A stretch of DNA of 64,000 nt, from contig CABXQD010000001.1 in assembly GCA_902514275.1 (NCBI GenBank), positions 62,001-126,000 of the forward strand. Reading direction: 5' to 3'. Each line of letters opens with the position of its first letter. Position 1 is the first letter of the stretch. Below, in pieces: positions 10,119 through 18,519 of this stretch. The stretch comes from an uncultured marine group I thaumarchaeote (GTDB taxonomy: Archaea; Thermoproteota; Nitrososphaeria; Nitrososphaerales; Nitrosopumilaceae). Position numbers and translations under genes: made by a program. Below the pieces are notes generated by a model. It had not been told where the DNA came from and did no database searches. It was given only the letters and a program-made list of their open reading frames with translations.

Positions 10119-10591
10119 ATAAATTAACTGATGCAATTGGTAAAATTTGTGAAGTACTTTTACCAATTCCTGAAGAATTCTATATTGGGAATTCTAACTC
10201 CTCAATTTGTATATGTACACTTTCTAGCATTAAATTATTAAAAGAAATTAAAAATTCTGAAATTATTGATAAAGTTGCAATTGTTGGGAGATTATTTACT
10301 GAAAATAAAGGAATTGATTCAATAATAAAATATGTTAATCATCATAAAAAAATTAAAACAATTATTGTATGTGGAAAAGACGTTTGGGGTCACAAATCTG
10401 GACATTCATTATTTCAATTATATAAAAATGGAGTTGATAATGATAATAGAATAATTAATTCAACTAGTCCTGAACCATTTCTAACTGTTTTAGAATCAGA
10501 AATAAAATATTTTCAAAAAGAAATTACACTTGTAAATTTAATTGATGAAACAAATATCAAATTAATTCTTAATAAAATTCAAAAAAATTAA
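10115..10591 (+). CDS. MtrA-like protein (tetrahydromethanopterin S-methyltransferase subunit A / DUF4346-like)
   Basis: ICTLSS...AIVGRLFTENKGIDSIIKYV...IIVCGKDVWGHKSGHSLFQLYKNGVD resembles the MtrA soluble domain; no membrane anchor seen. Confidence 0.72.
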   Translation: MNKLTDAIGKICEVLLPIPEEFYIGNSNSSICICTLSSIKLLKEIKNSEIIDKVAIVGRLFTENKGIDSIIKYVNHHKKIKTIIVCGKDVWGHKSGHSLFQLYKNGVDNDNRIINSTSPEPFLTVLESEIKYFQKEITLVNLIDETNIKLILNKIQKN

Positions 10592-10932
10592 TAACCATTT
10601 TTTTGTCTTTCATGATTTATTTGATTTTTTCTTTTGTATTCATTTAAAATATCATCAGGTGTTAATTTTAATTCTAATGATGCTTGAACTACAAAATGCC
10701 ATATGTCAATTAATTCTTCTCTAGCCTCATTTTGATCAAATTCAGTAGGTGTTTTCCACCATTTCCAATTTGTAGTTCTTTGTAATTCAACAGCTTCATG
10801 CATAATTGCAGTGCATAATGCAGAAACTCTGCCTTCTGCATCTTTTGGGTATCTATCTAATTTCATTATTTCAGATAGACCTTTTTGTAGTTTGAAAATT
10901 TCATCTAATCGATCTTCATTTTTTTCTAACAT
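10588..10932 (-). CDS. all-alpha NTP pyrophosphatase / dimeric dUTPase-like
   Basis: HEAVELQRTTNWKWWK...EAREELIDIWHFVVQASLEL matches the MazG/dUTPase-2 pattern (ExxE, ExxD). Confidence 0.75.
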   Translation of the reverse strand: MLEKNEDRLDEIFKLQKGLSEIMKLDRYPKDAEGRVSALCTAIMHEAVELQRTTNWKWWKTPTEFDQNEAREELIDIWHFVVQASLELKLTPDDILNEYKRKNQINHERQKNGY

Positions 10933-10968
10933 GATAATTTATTTTTAAAATTATTTACTTAAGTCTTT

Positions 10969-11862
10969 TTAGAATTGGATCATTTTTTCATATGATTTCA
11001 AACGTTTTGTAATGTCGCCTTTTTTTATTTTTAGCAAACCATCTAAACCATATCTTTCAACTGCAAATGAACCAAGTACATTTCCATATACTACAGCTTT
11101 TTTAATTTCTGAAATCTTTGTTGTTTTTTTACTAGCAAGATATCCAATCATTGCACCTGCAAATGAATCTCCAGCACCGGTAGGGTCTACAACATTTTCT
11201 AATGAAAATCCTGCAGTAGGAAAAACTACGTCATCAAAAAACATCAAAGAACCATGCTCTCCTTTTTTAATTATTATATATTTTGCACCCCATTGTTTCA
11301 TTTTTTTTGCACATTTGATTAGATTATGTTCTTTTGTTAACAGTTTAGCTTCTTCATCATTAATTACAACTGCATCCACATTTTTTATCATTTTAATCAC
11401 TGCATCCCTTTTTGTAGAAATCCAAAAATCTATTGTATCACACATTGAAAATTTTACATTATCAAATTCTTTAATTAATTTAGTATTTTGTTCTGGGTCA
11501 TTATTTGCAAGATATACAAATTGTGATTTTTTATATTCATTTGGTACAACTGGTTTAAAATTTTCAAGAACATTCAATTCTGTTTTTAAAGTAGATCTTG
11601 TGCTTAGAGTACTATCATATTTTCCATCATATCGAAATGTTTTTCCTTTGTTTATTGCTAATCCCTGTAAATCCAGATATTTTGACAAAATATTGTGATT
11701 CTTTTTTGAAAAATCATCTCCAACCACTGCAATTAATCCAGTTTTTACAAAATTACTTGATGAAATGGCTGCATATGTTGCAGCCCCTCCTAAAACATTT
11801 TTTAGAGTTTTAGTAGGTGTTCGAATTGTATCATATGCAGTTGATCCAAAAACTGTAAGCAT
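10969..11862 (-). CDS. PfkB/ribokinase family sugar kinase
   Basis: GGAATYAAISSS and DPTGAGDSFAGAMIGYL signatures. Confidence 0.92.
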   Translation of the reverse strand: MLTVFGSTAYDTIRTPTKTLKNVLGGAATYAAISSSNFVKTGLIAVVGDDFSKKNHNILSKYLDLQGLAINKGKTFRYDGKYDSTLSTRSTLKTELNVLENFKPVVPNEYKKSQFVYLANNDPEQNTKLIKEFDNVKFSMCDTIDFWISTKRDAVIKMIKNVDAVVINDEEAKLLTKEHNLIKCAKKMKQWGAKYIIIKKGEHGSLMFFDDVVFPTAGFSLENVVDPTGAGDSFAGAMIGYLASKKTTKISEIKKAVVYGNVLGSFAVERYGLDGLLKIKKGDITKRLKSYEKMIQF

Positions 11863-11879
11863 TTAGCAAAAAACTAAAT

Positions 11880-12317
11880 TTATTGTATAAATTTCCTTGT
11901 TTGTTCTTCTGTTGGATAGTAATCAAATGGAATTTTTAAGGATGTGATCAACAAATCATATTTTATTATTCCTGAAATTTTTACAGATTTTGTTTCATCT
12001 GAATTTGAATCTGTTGTAAAACTACCTTCTACATATGTACTATCAATTGGATATAATGTGAATGATTCTAAACTTCCTTTACCTATCACTTCATCGTCAT
12101 AGAATACAAAAAATTCAGTTTCACCTGCAGGTAATGTCAATATTGATGGATTGGTAAATTCTAATCCTATTTTATAATTTGAATTATCTTCATTTATGAT
12201 CGCATTCTCTGAAATACTCATTGATATTTCTGATGCAGATTGATATTGTGAAAATCCAAAAATACCTGCTAATAACAAAAATAAGATAATTGTACTTTTT
12301 TTCTTTACAGATTTCAC
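11880..12317 (-). CDS. membrane-anchored hypothetical protein, possible LEA14/WHy-like fold
   Basis: N-terminal hydrophobic anchor; IGLEFTNPSILTLPAGETEFFVFYDDEVIGKG. Confidence 0.6.
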   Translation of the reverse strand: MKSVKKKSTIILFLLLAGIFGFSQYQSASEISMSISENAIINEDNSNYKIGLEFTNPSILTLPAGETEFFVFYDDEVIGKGSLESFTLYPIDSTYVEGSFTTDSNSDETKSVKISGIIKYDLLITSLKIPFDYYPTEEQTRKFIQ

Positions 12318-12449
12318 GACTAATTTTTAAAATATTTTGATATAACCTAAAATTAAAAAAAATCCCAATAATTTGTGTAAATTTTTTGATTTAATCTTAA
12401 ATCTCATTAGAGCTATCTCAATAAATCAAAATTAACTTAATTATTCTCA

Positions 12450-12929
12450 TTGGCACGAATTAAGCTCAAAATAGGTGAGAATGAAATTGAAGTAGATTCT
12501 AGAGATTTCTATGTTGATAATCAAACACTAGGTGAAATAATAGATAATATTTCTCAATATATGCCAGAAAATCAAGCAAAAATTGTATACGAATCTAATC
12601 CAAAGTTATCTTCTAATACAAATTCAACAGAACATGGTTTGGAATATCTAGATGATGCGGAAACTTTTGAACCTGAATTTAATGAACCAAAATCTATCAA
12701 CAGTAATGAAATTAATTCTAAACTAAAAATTTTAGAAACAAGCAAATTTTTTGATTCACCAAGAACTGTTGGTGAAACGGTTCAACAACTTAGAGAGTAT
12801 GGATGGGCTACAAGTACACTTGATGTTTCAAAATCTTTAGCAAAAATGGCATTAAACAAAAAATTCATTAAAAATTTGACTGAAAACCAAATTCGTTATT
12901 CAATTGAACAATTATCAATGTCTAGTTAG
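12450..12929 (+). CDS. hypothetical protein
   Basis: 159-aa ORF; TTG start. Confidence 0.6.
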   Translation: MARIKLKIGENEIEVDSRDFYVDNQTLGEIIDNISQYMPENQAKIVYESNPKLSSNTNSTEHGLEYLDDAETFEPEFNEPKSINSNEINSKLKILETSKFFDSPRTVGETVQQLREYGWATSTLDVSKSLAKMALNKKFIKNLTENQIRYSIEQLSMSS

Positions 12930-13113
12930 AAGAATAATTACATTTTATACAATCAGAAAAAATTTCTCCATCTAAGTGATCAAAATGTGTGTTACATTGT
13001 TGACATGTATGATGCATATCGAAATATCCATCTTTTTCTGTAATTCCTATTTTATTAGATTCAAGATTTGTGCTTTTACACTTTATACAATGACAACCAC
13101 ATTCTATTTTCAT
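12922..13113 (-). CDS. small Cys-rich, putative zinc-binding protein
   Basis: CHCIKCKS...CQQCNTHFDHL...CIKC. Confidence 0.65.
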   Translation of the reverse strand: MKIECGCHCIKCKSTNLESNKIGITEKDGYFDMHHTCQQCNTHFDHLDGEIFSDCIKCNYSSN

Positions 13114-13161
13114 AATTTTTCTCAGATAATGTATGTATAGTTTCTATATGTATACAAATCA

Positions 13162-13317
13162 TTGGATAAAAAACGTGAAGTTCCCATAGAAATTGATGAT
13201 CATTTCAAACTTTTTGGAAAAGAACCATGGGAAGTGGAGTATGGTGAAAAATGCCCCATATGTGATGTTAGAATAGATGAATATGGTTTTTGTTCATGTG
13301 GTTCTAATGGAGATTAA
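13162..13317 (+). CDS. small putative zinc-binding protein (51 aa, TTG start)
   Basis: Manual translation LDKKREVPIEIDDHFKLFGKEPWEVEYGEKCPICDVRIDEYGFCSCGSNGD*; not in track. Confidence 0.6.
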   Translation: MDKKREVPIEIDDHFKLFGKEPWEVEYGEKCPICDVRIDEYGFCSCGSNGD

Positions 13318-14215
13318 GTTTTTTCATAAATGGCACAGTTAAAACAACCAAAAATCCCATTATCAATGGAATAAACATTGAAAATTCTGGTATTACTGTA
13401 GTTCCAATAATTGTTATTTCACCGGTTGATTGAGGGTTAATACTTAACAAAACATTCTTCTCATCTTTTACTTGTTGTTGATAATTAATTTTTTCATCAT
13501 CAAGTAATACTAAATATGGACCACCTAGCAATTCTTCTGGTAAAATAATTGAATATTTTTTATTTTTTTCATTTACCTCAAAACTAATACTTTTTGTAAT
13601 TTGTTCAAAATTAAATCTATTAATTTCAGAATCAGTTATAATTTCAACATTAAATTTGTTTTCTTCCCATTCAACTTCTTTTACAATTTTTGGAATTTCA
13701 TTATAATATTCTACAACAACATAACCTCCACCATTTATTGAAATTCCTTTTTTATCATTTAGTTGAATTAAATTATTATTAAGGAAAATAAATTCTGTTT
13801 TTTCCTCAAATTTAATTCCAAATGTTATTGGATATCCTATATCTAATTTTGAAATACTATCTGATTTCCAAAATATATTTTTTAAATTATATTCAATAAT
13901 TGTATTTTCTTTAACTGGTTCTAAAATTGATACTGATGCATCATTACCAAATCCAATTATTCCAAATTGTATTTCTTCTCCATCTTCATTTGTTACTGAA
14001 ATACTTTCTTCTATTACATTTTCAAACAAATAAACATCTACTGGTCCATTTGAAGAACTAATCACATGTTTTGCTTTAACAATCTCTGTTTCATCCAATA
14101 TCAATTCAATTGATTTTTGATATGCTGGTTTCCCAAAAGATAATTGAGCGTCAGCAAAAGGTATTATTGCAAAACTTACGCAAATTATAGTAATTAAAAG
14201 TATTTTTTTAAACAT
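13304..14215 (-). CDS. secreted/membrane protein with C-terminal PEFx-TM-KK tail
   Basis: Signal peptide FKKILLITIICVSFAIIPFADA; C-terminal IPEFSMFIPLIMGFLVVLTVPFMKK resembles thaumarchaeal PEFG-CTERM tails. Confidence 0.7.
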   Translation of the reverse strand: MFKKILLITIICVSFAIIPFADAQLSFGKPAYQKSIELILDETEIVKAKHVISSSNGPVDVYLFENVIEESISVTNEDGEEIQFGIIGFGNDASVSILEPVKENTIIEYNLKNIFWKSDSISKLDIGYPITFGIKFEEKTEFIFLNNNLIQLNDKKGISINGGGYVVVEYYNEIPKIVKEVEWEENKFNVEIITDSEINRFNFEQITKSISFEVNEKNKKYSIILPEELLGGPYLVLLDDEKINYQQQVKDEKNVLLSINPQSTGEITIIGTTVIPEFSMFIPLIMGFLVVLTVPFMKKLNLH

Positions 14216-14692
14216 TTATTCCAAAGTAACTTTTGACATTACAACTTTTTCTAATGGACAATCATTTCCATCTCTTTGTTCATTTACAATTTTATCAGCT
14301 ACATCCATTCCTTCTTTAACTTGACCAAATACAGTATATTCTCTATCTAAAAATGCACTATCAGAAGTTACTATGAAGAATTGTGAGCCTGCACTGTTTG
14401 GATCTTGTGATCTTGCCATTGAAACAATACCTCGTAAATGTGATCTTGAACTAAATTCAGCTTTAATATTATATCCTGGTCCTCCCATTCCCCAAGAACC
14501 TTTGTTATCTGTTTTTGTATTAGGGTCTCCACCTTGAATCATAAATCCTGGGATTACTCTATGAAAAAGTGTACCATCATAGAATCCATCTTTAGTTAAT
14601 TTTTCAAAATTTCTTACAGTTTCAGGAGCTAATTCTGATAATAGATCGAAAGAAATTTTTCCATGATTAGTTTCAATATTTACTGTAGTCAT
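14216..14692 (-). CDS. cyclophilin-type peptidyl-prolyl isomerase
   Basis: FHRVIPGFMIQGGDP, GSQFFIVTSDSAFLDREYTVFGQV. Confidence 0.96.
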   Translation of the reverse strand: MTTVNIETNHGKISFDLLSELAPETVRNFEKLTKDGFYDGTLFHRVIPGFMIQGGDPNTKTDNKGSWGMGGPGYNIKAEFSSRSHLRGIVSMARSQDPNSAGSQFFIVTSDSAFLDREYTVFGQVKEGMDVADKIVNEQRDGNDCPLEKVVMSKVTLE

Positions 14693-14899
14693 AAGGTTGC
14701 TGATATCAAATTATCATAAAAGTCTTTTTGTGAAATTCTATGAATTAATTTTATATTTTATTAAATTTATTTAAAATATTTCCAAGTTTTTTTCCTATTA
14801 TCTATCTGAGGTCTTAATTTTTAAAATTATAGTATTAAAAATTTATTTTTTTATTTACAAAGTAATAGTGTTATATAGATCGGTTAGAATTTAGATATA

Positions 14900-15130
14900 T
14901 TGAATCGTACAAACCAAAGCACGATAATTAAAGAAGCAATTAATTCCTATCTTGACAAAGGAGTAACTGACAAACAAGACATCTATACAAAAGTAGTTGA
15001 TGAACTTGGTGTTCCAAGACCTACAGTAAGAAGAGTTGCAAGAGATCTAAGAACTGAATTATTACAAAAGATCCAAATCTTACAATCTGATATGCCTAAA
15101 GTCTCAACCACTCCTGAAGAAACTGAATAA
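14900..15130 (+). CDS. small HTH-like protein
   Basis: DKQDIYTKVVDELGVPRPTVRRVARDLR resembles a winged-helix recognition region; TTG start. Confidence 0.65.
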   Translation: MNRTNQSTIIKEAINSYLDKGVTDKQDIYTKVVDELGVPRPTVRRVARDLRTELLQKIQILQSDMPKVSTTPEETE

Positions 15131-15165
15131 ATTCAGCTCCATTTTCTTTTTAATTTATTATTTTA

Positions 15166-15681
15166 ATGAGTATTAGCATTACTATTATAAAGAATGAATT
15201 TTTGAAATTAATCATGGGGTATTGGAAAAATCATATGGCAACCATCATTACAGCAAGTTTTGCTGCAGTTTTAACTGGACTTTGGCCACCATTTTATGAT
15301 TTTGCACCGATTCTAAATTTTGTCTTTATTATGGCAGTACCAATTACATGGTTTTTAGCTCTAACTTGTTGGTTATCTCAAAAAAGTGTAGATTATACAA
15401 CAAAACATTCTCATGCACATGAAGTACACCAAAAAAAAAGCTTGAATAATTCTCAAACAGTTCAAGTTGAAATACCAAAACAAGTTAATCTATCAGAAAT
15501 AAAACAAATTCAAGATGAACTATCTACAGAATTAAATGATCTAAAATCATCTGTAGAACTAAAAGATAGTGAAATTGAAAGATTAAACCAAGAAATTTCA
15601 AATTTAAAGACTTTAGTTCAAATTGAGTCGTTAAAAGCTGAATTGGCTAATTTGAAAATGTTATCTTCCAAAAGAAAATAA
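15166..15681 (+). CDS. membrane protein with C-terminal coiled coil
   Basis: Two hydrophobic segments followed by heptad-like ELKDSEIERLNQEISNLKTLV. Confidence 0.6.
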   Translation: MSISITIIKNEFLKLIMGYWKNHMATIITASFAAVLTGLWPPFYDFAPILNFVFIMAVPITWFLALTCWLSQKSVDYTTKHSHAHEVHQKKSLNNSQTVQVEIPKQVNLSEIKQIQDELSTELNDLKSSVELKDSEIERLNQEISNLKTLVQIESLKAELANLKMLSSKRK

Positions 15682-15801
15682 TTAATCTTTACAGTGACAA
15701 CTGACTATACCGTGATTCTTTTTACAACCAGGACAACTTTCCGCACCACCATAATGACATTTACATGAACATAACTCAGTTGGATCTTTTTTTAGACTCA
15801 A
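15682..15801 (-). CDS. small Cys/His-rich protein (39 aa, TTG start)
   Basis: Manual translation LSLKKDPTELCSCKCHYGGAESCPGCKKNHGIVSCHCKD*; not in track. Confidence 0.55.
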   Translation of the reverse strand: MSLKKDPTELCSCKCHYGGAESCPGCKKNHGIVSCHCKD

Positions 15802-15884
15802 TATTGATGTGTTAAAAATAATACTATTAGACTTTTACATTATAGGAATAAATTATGTTTCAAAATGTATTTGTAAATAATTTT

Positions 15885-16409
15885 TTATTTTAACTTAGAT
15901 GCAAGTTGTAAAGTTTCATCAACCATTTCTTTTAATCTATTTTTAGCATCTTCATCTGAAATTTGATTATCTGTAAATATTTCTGTAGTTAGATAAACTG
16001 CTTTTGGATTTGTAATGACTCTAAAGTATGATAGTAATTGTGTGATTACTGTTTGAACATCTACAAAACCAATATTTCCAGCAGCTAAAATAACCATACC
16101 TGCAACTTTACCTTCAGTTTTTTTATAATCAACATATTCAAAGAGATTTTTTAATGCAGAACTAAAAAATGAATTATAAATTGGTGAACCAATTAGCCAC
16201 ACATCTGCATCCATTATGTCTTTTGCAGCATTTTTAGTTGCTTCATTATACTCTACATCAAATCCTCTATAGCATTCAATTTCACCATCTGAAAGATTGA
16301 TAAATTTAGTATCCAAATTTTTTGATTTTGTATATTCATTAACATATTTCATAATTATCTGGGTGTTTGCAGTTTTTCTTGGACTAGCTGAAATAATTAC
16401 AATTTTCAT
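15885..16409 (-). CDS. NAD(P)H-dependent FMN reductase / flavodoxin-fold oxidoreductase
   Basis: MKIVIISASPRKTANT...DADVWLIGSPIYNSFFSSALKNLFEY. Confidence 0.88.
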   Translation of the reverse strand: MKIVIISASPRKTANTQIIMKYVNEYTKSKNLDTKFINLSDGEIECYRGFDVEYNEATKNAAKDIMDADVWLIGSPIYNSFFSSALKNLFEYVDYKKTEGKVAGMVILAAGNIGFVDVQTVITQLLSYFRVITNPKAVYLTTEIFTDNQISDEDAKNRLKEMVDETLQLASKLK

Positions 16410-16460
16410 AATTCCTACTACTGCTCTTTGTATTTAATCCCTGCAATTTTTAAAATTAAA

Positions 16461-16553
16461 CGGGCTTGGAGGGCTTCGATCCCTCGACCTGTAACTTAGG
16501 AGGCTACTGCGCTATCCATGTTGCGCGTCAAATTGACTCTGCGCTACAAGCCC
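16461..16553 (-). tRNA. tRNA-Arg(CCT) with probable 18-nt intron in the D-loop (intron 16521..16538)
   Basis: Acceptor GGGCTTG/CAAGCCC, anticodon arm GTAGC-CTCCTAA-GTTAC, T-arm GAGGG-ATCGAAG-CCCTC; removing AGTCAATTTGACGCGCAA restores D-arm GCGC-AGCATGGATA-GCGC. Confidence 0.9.
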
Positions 16554-16583
16554 AGCAGAAAAAATATTCTAAATTATTTAAGC

Positions 16584-17288
16584 CTAATCAAGATTAGTTT
16601 GAATTAAATCTTGAATTTCTTTCCAGTCTGAATTTCCTTTATCTTCCCATTTTTCATAATATACAACATCTTTTAGATCTAATCTTGGTAACCAACGTGC
16701 AGTTTCAAGATCTGGTTTATCAGCAAATTCATTAACATAACCTAAACACAAGTATGCAACAGGCACTACGTGTTCTGGTAATCCAAGAGTTTCTTTTAAA
16801 ACATCATTTGAAAGAATACTAACCCAACCTAATCCTATTCCTTCAGTTCTTGCTGATAACCACAAATTTTGAATTGCACAACATACACTGTAAAGTCCAG
16901 CTTCTGGTATACTTGATCTACCTATAACAAATGGGCCAAATTTTGATGGATCATATGTTACACAAAGATTAACAGGAGATTCTAAAATCCCTTCCAACTT
17001 AAATGATAGATATTTTGATTTTTTTGGTTCTTCTACTATTTGAGAAGAACGTTTTTTCTCTTCATCAAATGATTCTTTTATTTTCTTTTTAGTCTCTTGA
17101 TCTTTAATTAAAATAAAATTCCATGGTTGAGAAAAGCCTACTGATGGAGCATGATGTGCTGCATGAAGAATTTTTGATAATTTCTCTTCTTCAATTGGTT
17201 TTGATATGAAATGTGATCTGACATCCCTACGTGAGTAAATAGCCTTGTAGAATCCTCTTTTTTCCTCATCAGTGAAATTTTCTTCCAA
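16584..17288 (-). CDS. bluB: 5,6-dimethylbenzimidazole synthase-like nitroreductase (BluB)
   Basis: YSRRDVRSHF...AAHHAPSVGFSQPWNFILI...EGIGLGWVSIL...RWLPRLDLKDVVYYEKW; BluB-like N-terminus and spacing. Confidence 0.82.
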   Translation of the reverse strand: MEENFTDEEKRGFYKAIYSRRDVRSHFISKPIEEEKLSKILHAAHHAPSVGFSQPWNFILIKDQETKKKIKESFDEEKKRSSQIVEEPKKSKYLSFKLEGILESPVNLCVTYDPSKFGPFVIGRSSIPEAGLYSVCCAIQNLWLSARTEGIGLGWVSILSNDVLKETLGLPEHVVPVAYLCLGYVNEFADKPDLETARWLPRLDLKDVVYYEKWEDKGNSDWKEIQDLIQTNLD

Positions 17289-17370
17289 TATTTACACTCA
17301 TTTTCTCTTTTTATTCAGCCTTTCTTTTCTTAAACGTTAATAATGTCTGAACCTTGCTTTCAACTTCAAT

Positions 17371-17444
17371 GGGCCTGTAGTCTAGCTGGTTAGGATACCG
17401 CCTCGACATGGCGGTGATCATGAGTTCGAATCTCATTAGGCCCA
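17371..17444 (+). tRNA. tRNA-Val(GAC), with C at position 33
   Basis: Acceptor GGGCCTG/TAGGCCC, anticodon arm CCGCC-TCGACAT-GGCGG, T-arm ATGAG-TTCGAAT-CTCAT, discriminator A. Confidence 0.88.
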
Positions 17445-17451
17445 CTTTTTA

Positions 17452-17940
17452 TTATTTTTCAGTTCTGAATTCATTTTCAGCAACACTCCATGTACTTTGA
17501 GTGATAATCATACCTTCAACAACAAAATTACTTATTTCATTATTTATCATAGATTGGTAAATTTCTGAACCCACTTCAGATTTATTTAGAATAAATGTAT
17601 TTTTTATAGGAACTTCACCACCTGCAAAAATTTGTGCTCTTCCAGGCAACGCAACATCTTCTGTGGAATATTTTCCAGAACCTAATAACACATCATCACT
17701 ATAGAGTTGATATTCAATTACTGGAACTACAAATATTTTTTCACTAGAATTTTTTACAAGAAATGTAACAACAAATTTTGCTTCATTATCTCCAGCTTCT
17801 CTTAATACAACATCTGTTAATTCAACTTCAACTTGTTCAAGTGACACATTATCTAAACTTGCATAATAAACAATTCCTCCCATTAAAGCTAAAACTCCAG
17901 CTATTGCTGCATAAACTGTAAGTCTACTTTGAAGTGCCAT
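17452..17940 (-). CDS. membrane-anchored hypothetical protein, possible LEA14/WHy-like
   Basis: N-terminal TM; KFVVTFLVKNSSEKIFVVPVIEYQLYSDDVLLGSGKY. Confidence 0.6.
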   Translation of the reverse strand: MALQSRLTVYAAIAGVLALMGGIVYYASLDNVSLEQVEVELTDVVLREAGDNEAKFVVTFLVKNSSEKIFVVPVIEYQLYSDDVLLGSGKYSTEDVALPGRAQIFAGGEVPIKNTFILNKSEVGSEIYQSMINNEISNFVVEGMIITQSTWSVAENEFRTEK

Positions 17941-18021
17941 TTTAATATAATTCTTAATCTACAAGTAAAAAACGTTGTCAAGATCCAAATACATAATATT
18001 TGATATAATATTTGATTAAAC

Positions 18022-18519
18022 ATGGCTGCAATAGAACAAGCAATTCTTACTTGGATTCATCTTGTTTCAGCTGCAATATGGGTGGGAGGTTCACTTTTTA
18101 TCGGAATTGTATTCTCACCACTTCTAAAAACTATGACTAATTCCCTTCAAGAAAGAATGCAAATAATGATCAGAGTTGGAAAACGATTTAACAAAATTGC
18201 TGTACCTGCATTAATTATTATGATGGCAACTGGTTTGTATAATTCTCATTTAATATTAGGCAAACCAAATATTCTTTTTGAAACAAGTTATGGACAATTT
18301 TTAGTAATTAAAATTATACTTGTTATTGTATTAATTATTGTATACGCAGTACATGTTAGAGTAATTCGTAAAGATGTTGAAGAAAAAATTATGTCAAATC
18401 AAATGTCTGAACCTGAAATACAAAAATTAAGAAAAAAAATTATTATTCTTGGTGAAATAACCGTGGTTTTATCTTTGGTAATTCTATTTTTGGCATCATT
18501 ACTTGATGCTGGAGTTTGA
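18022..18519 (+). CDS. CopD-like membrane protein
   Basis: WIHLVSAAIWVGGSLFIGIV plus four hydrophobic segments. Confidence 0.75.
   Translation: MAAIEQAILTWIHLVSAAIWVGGSLFIGIVFSPLLKTMTNSLQERMQIMIRVGKRFNKIAVPALIIMMATGLYNSHLILGKPNILFETSYGQFLVIKIILVIVLIIVYAVHVRVIRKDVEEKIMSNQMSEPEIQKLRKKIIILGEITVVLSLVILFLASLLDAGV

Noticed and set aside
11012-11698. 228-aa plus-strand ORF
   Set aside because: Fully antisense to the PfkB-family kinase (10969..11862); composition looks like mirror of AT-rich coding, no recognisable motif.
14693-14899. Roughly 200-bp noncoding gap as an RNA gene candidate
   Set aside because: Very AT-rich, no convincing structure or box motifs by eye; probably a promoter region for the HTH gene.
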